64,000 bases of DNA, from assembly GCF_000710915.1 (NCBI RefSeq), contig NZ_BAUA01000062.1, forward strand, positions 1 through 64,000. Direction: 5' to 3'. This DNA comes from Nocardia brasiliensis IFM 10847 (GTDB taxonomy: Bacteria; Actinomycetota; Actinomycetes; Mycobacteriales; Mycobacteriaceae). A program made the translations under genes and the position numbers. Below are positions 63,588 through 64,000 of this stretch, one piece after another. The notes under the pieces were generated by a model. It had not been told where the DNA came from, did not search any database, and worked only from the letters and a program-made list of their open reading frames with translations. Each line of letters begins with the position of its first letter. Position 1 is the stretch's first letter.

Positions 63588-64000
63588 CCGGGACGACGCG
63601 CGGCGATTCGACCAAAGGCCGACCGGCGGGCCGGGCCTGGGTACGCGAGACCGTCGTCAGCGCACTGGCATTGGTGCTCGCGCTGGCCGTCGGCGCAGTG
63701 CTGATCATCGTCAGCGACCCGAATGTGACAGCGGCACTGGGCTATTTCTTCGCGCGGCCGCTGGACACGGTGTCCGCGGCGGGCACCGCGGTCGGCGAGG
63801 CGTACCGGGCGCTGTTCCTCGGGGCCTTCGGCGGCAAACACCAGATCGCCGAAACCCTGGTCGCCGCAACACCGTTGATCTGCACCGGGCTGGCGGTCAC
63901 GCTGGCGTTCCGGACGGGACTGTTCAATATCGGCGCACAGGGTCAGCTCATCGCCGGGGCGCTCTGCGCGGGCTGGGTCGGCTTCGCGTTGCACCTGCCG
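63584..64000 (+). CDS. ABC importer permease, N-terminal part (cut by window end)
   Basis: The first 139 codons of a BPD_transp_2 permease: one N-terminal helix (SALALVLALAVGAVLIIVSD), then QIAETLVAATPLICTGLAVTLAFRTGLFNIGAQGQ, the conserved FNIGAQGQ loop of nucleoside/ribose permeases. ATG overlaps the ATPase stop. The rest lies beyond the window, probably followed by a second permease. Confidence 0.9.
   Translation, partial: MTGTTRGDSTKGRPAGRAWVRETVVSALALVLALAVGAVLIIVSDPNVTAALGYFFARPLDTVSAAGTAVGEAYRALFLGAFGGKHQIAETLVAATPLICTGLAVTLAFRTGLFNIGAQGQLIAGALCAGWVGFALHLP

Overview
The window is a 64 kb piece of a high-GC actinobacterial chromosome, most likely Nocardia or a close mycolate-containing relative. 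This rests on the GC-rich coding bias, many GTG and TTG starts, 1 to 4 nt stop/start overlaps, a glnA4-amidotransferase-aldehyde dehydrogenase-SDR block ordered like Mycobacterium tuberculosis Rv2860c-Rv2857c, an rsbW-sigF pair, an Rpf-type protein and LIP-family lipases. I see no rRNA, tRNA, CRISPR array, complete insertion sequence or phage gene. Genus and functions are inferred from protein features and context only.

Region by region. 1-4.6 kb: end of a low-complexity protein, a perfect hairpin terminator, then the gamma-glutamyl-amine catabolic operon on the minus strand. 4.6-8.6 kb: a broken Acg-type nitroreductase start, then a two-gene minus-strand unit joining a STAND-like P-loop protein (Walker A Lys replaced by Arg) to a membrane-anchored, cysteine-rich periplasmic-binding-protein-like sensor. 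8.7-12.9 kb: two lipases, a PucR/CdaR regulator and a possible 34-aa peptide. 13.2-16.3 kb: molybdate regulator and modABC, with a 20-bp palindrome over a probable leaderless promoter. 16.5-20.1 kb: thiolase-kinase-SDR operon and a PNPOx-like protein. 20.1-24.7 kb: an MFS carrier with a repeat-containing extracytoplasmic insertion, an Rpf-domain protein behind a probable c-di-AMP riboswitch, a thioesterase and a secreted beta-propeller. 24.8-29.2 kb: an exported GH65 trehalase-like enzyme with a discoidin domain and a BCCT osmolyte carrier. 29.2-38.6 kb: a two-component system divergent from a multicopper oxidase, an NYN-LOTUS protein behind sigF/rsbW, an orphan OppA-type lipoprotein, CorA and a glycine-zipper protein.

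38.7-44.3 kb is a cell-wall sugar salvage operon (BadF-type kinase, sodium symporter, AnmK, MurR/RpiR regulator, MurQ). 44.4-47.1 kb holds a PLD-type nuclease, a secreted protein, a stand-alone LigD-type polymerase and an M23 peptidase.

47.2-57.6 kb is the most interesting part: a minus-strand set of P450, dpgA, dpgB, dpgC, dpgD, a benzoylformate-decarboxylase-like ThDP enzyme, a Tat-exported catalase-family peroxidase, cytochrome b561 and an MFS carrier. DpgA-D make 3,5-dihydroxyphenylglyoxylate from malonyl-CoA. Here the usual aminotransferase and NRPS partners are absent from the window and an alpha-keto-acid decarboxylase-like gene takes their place, which suggests a small, unusual resorcinol pathway. 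57.7-64 kb holds a methyltransferase, an aldose-epimerase-like protein, a membrane metallophosphoesterase and the start of a nucleoside-type ABC importer cut by the window end.
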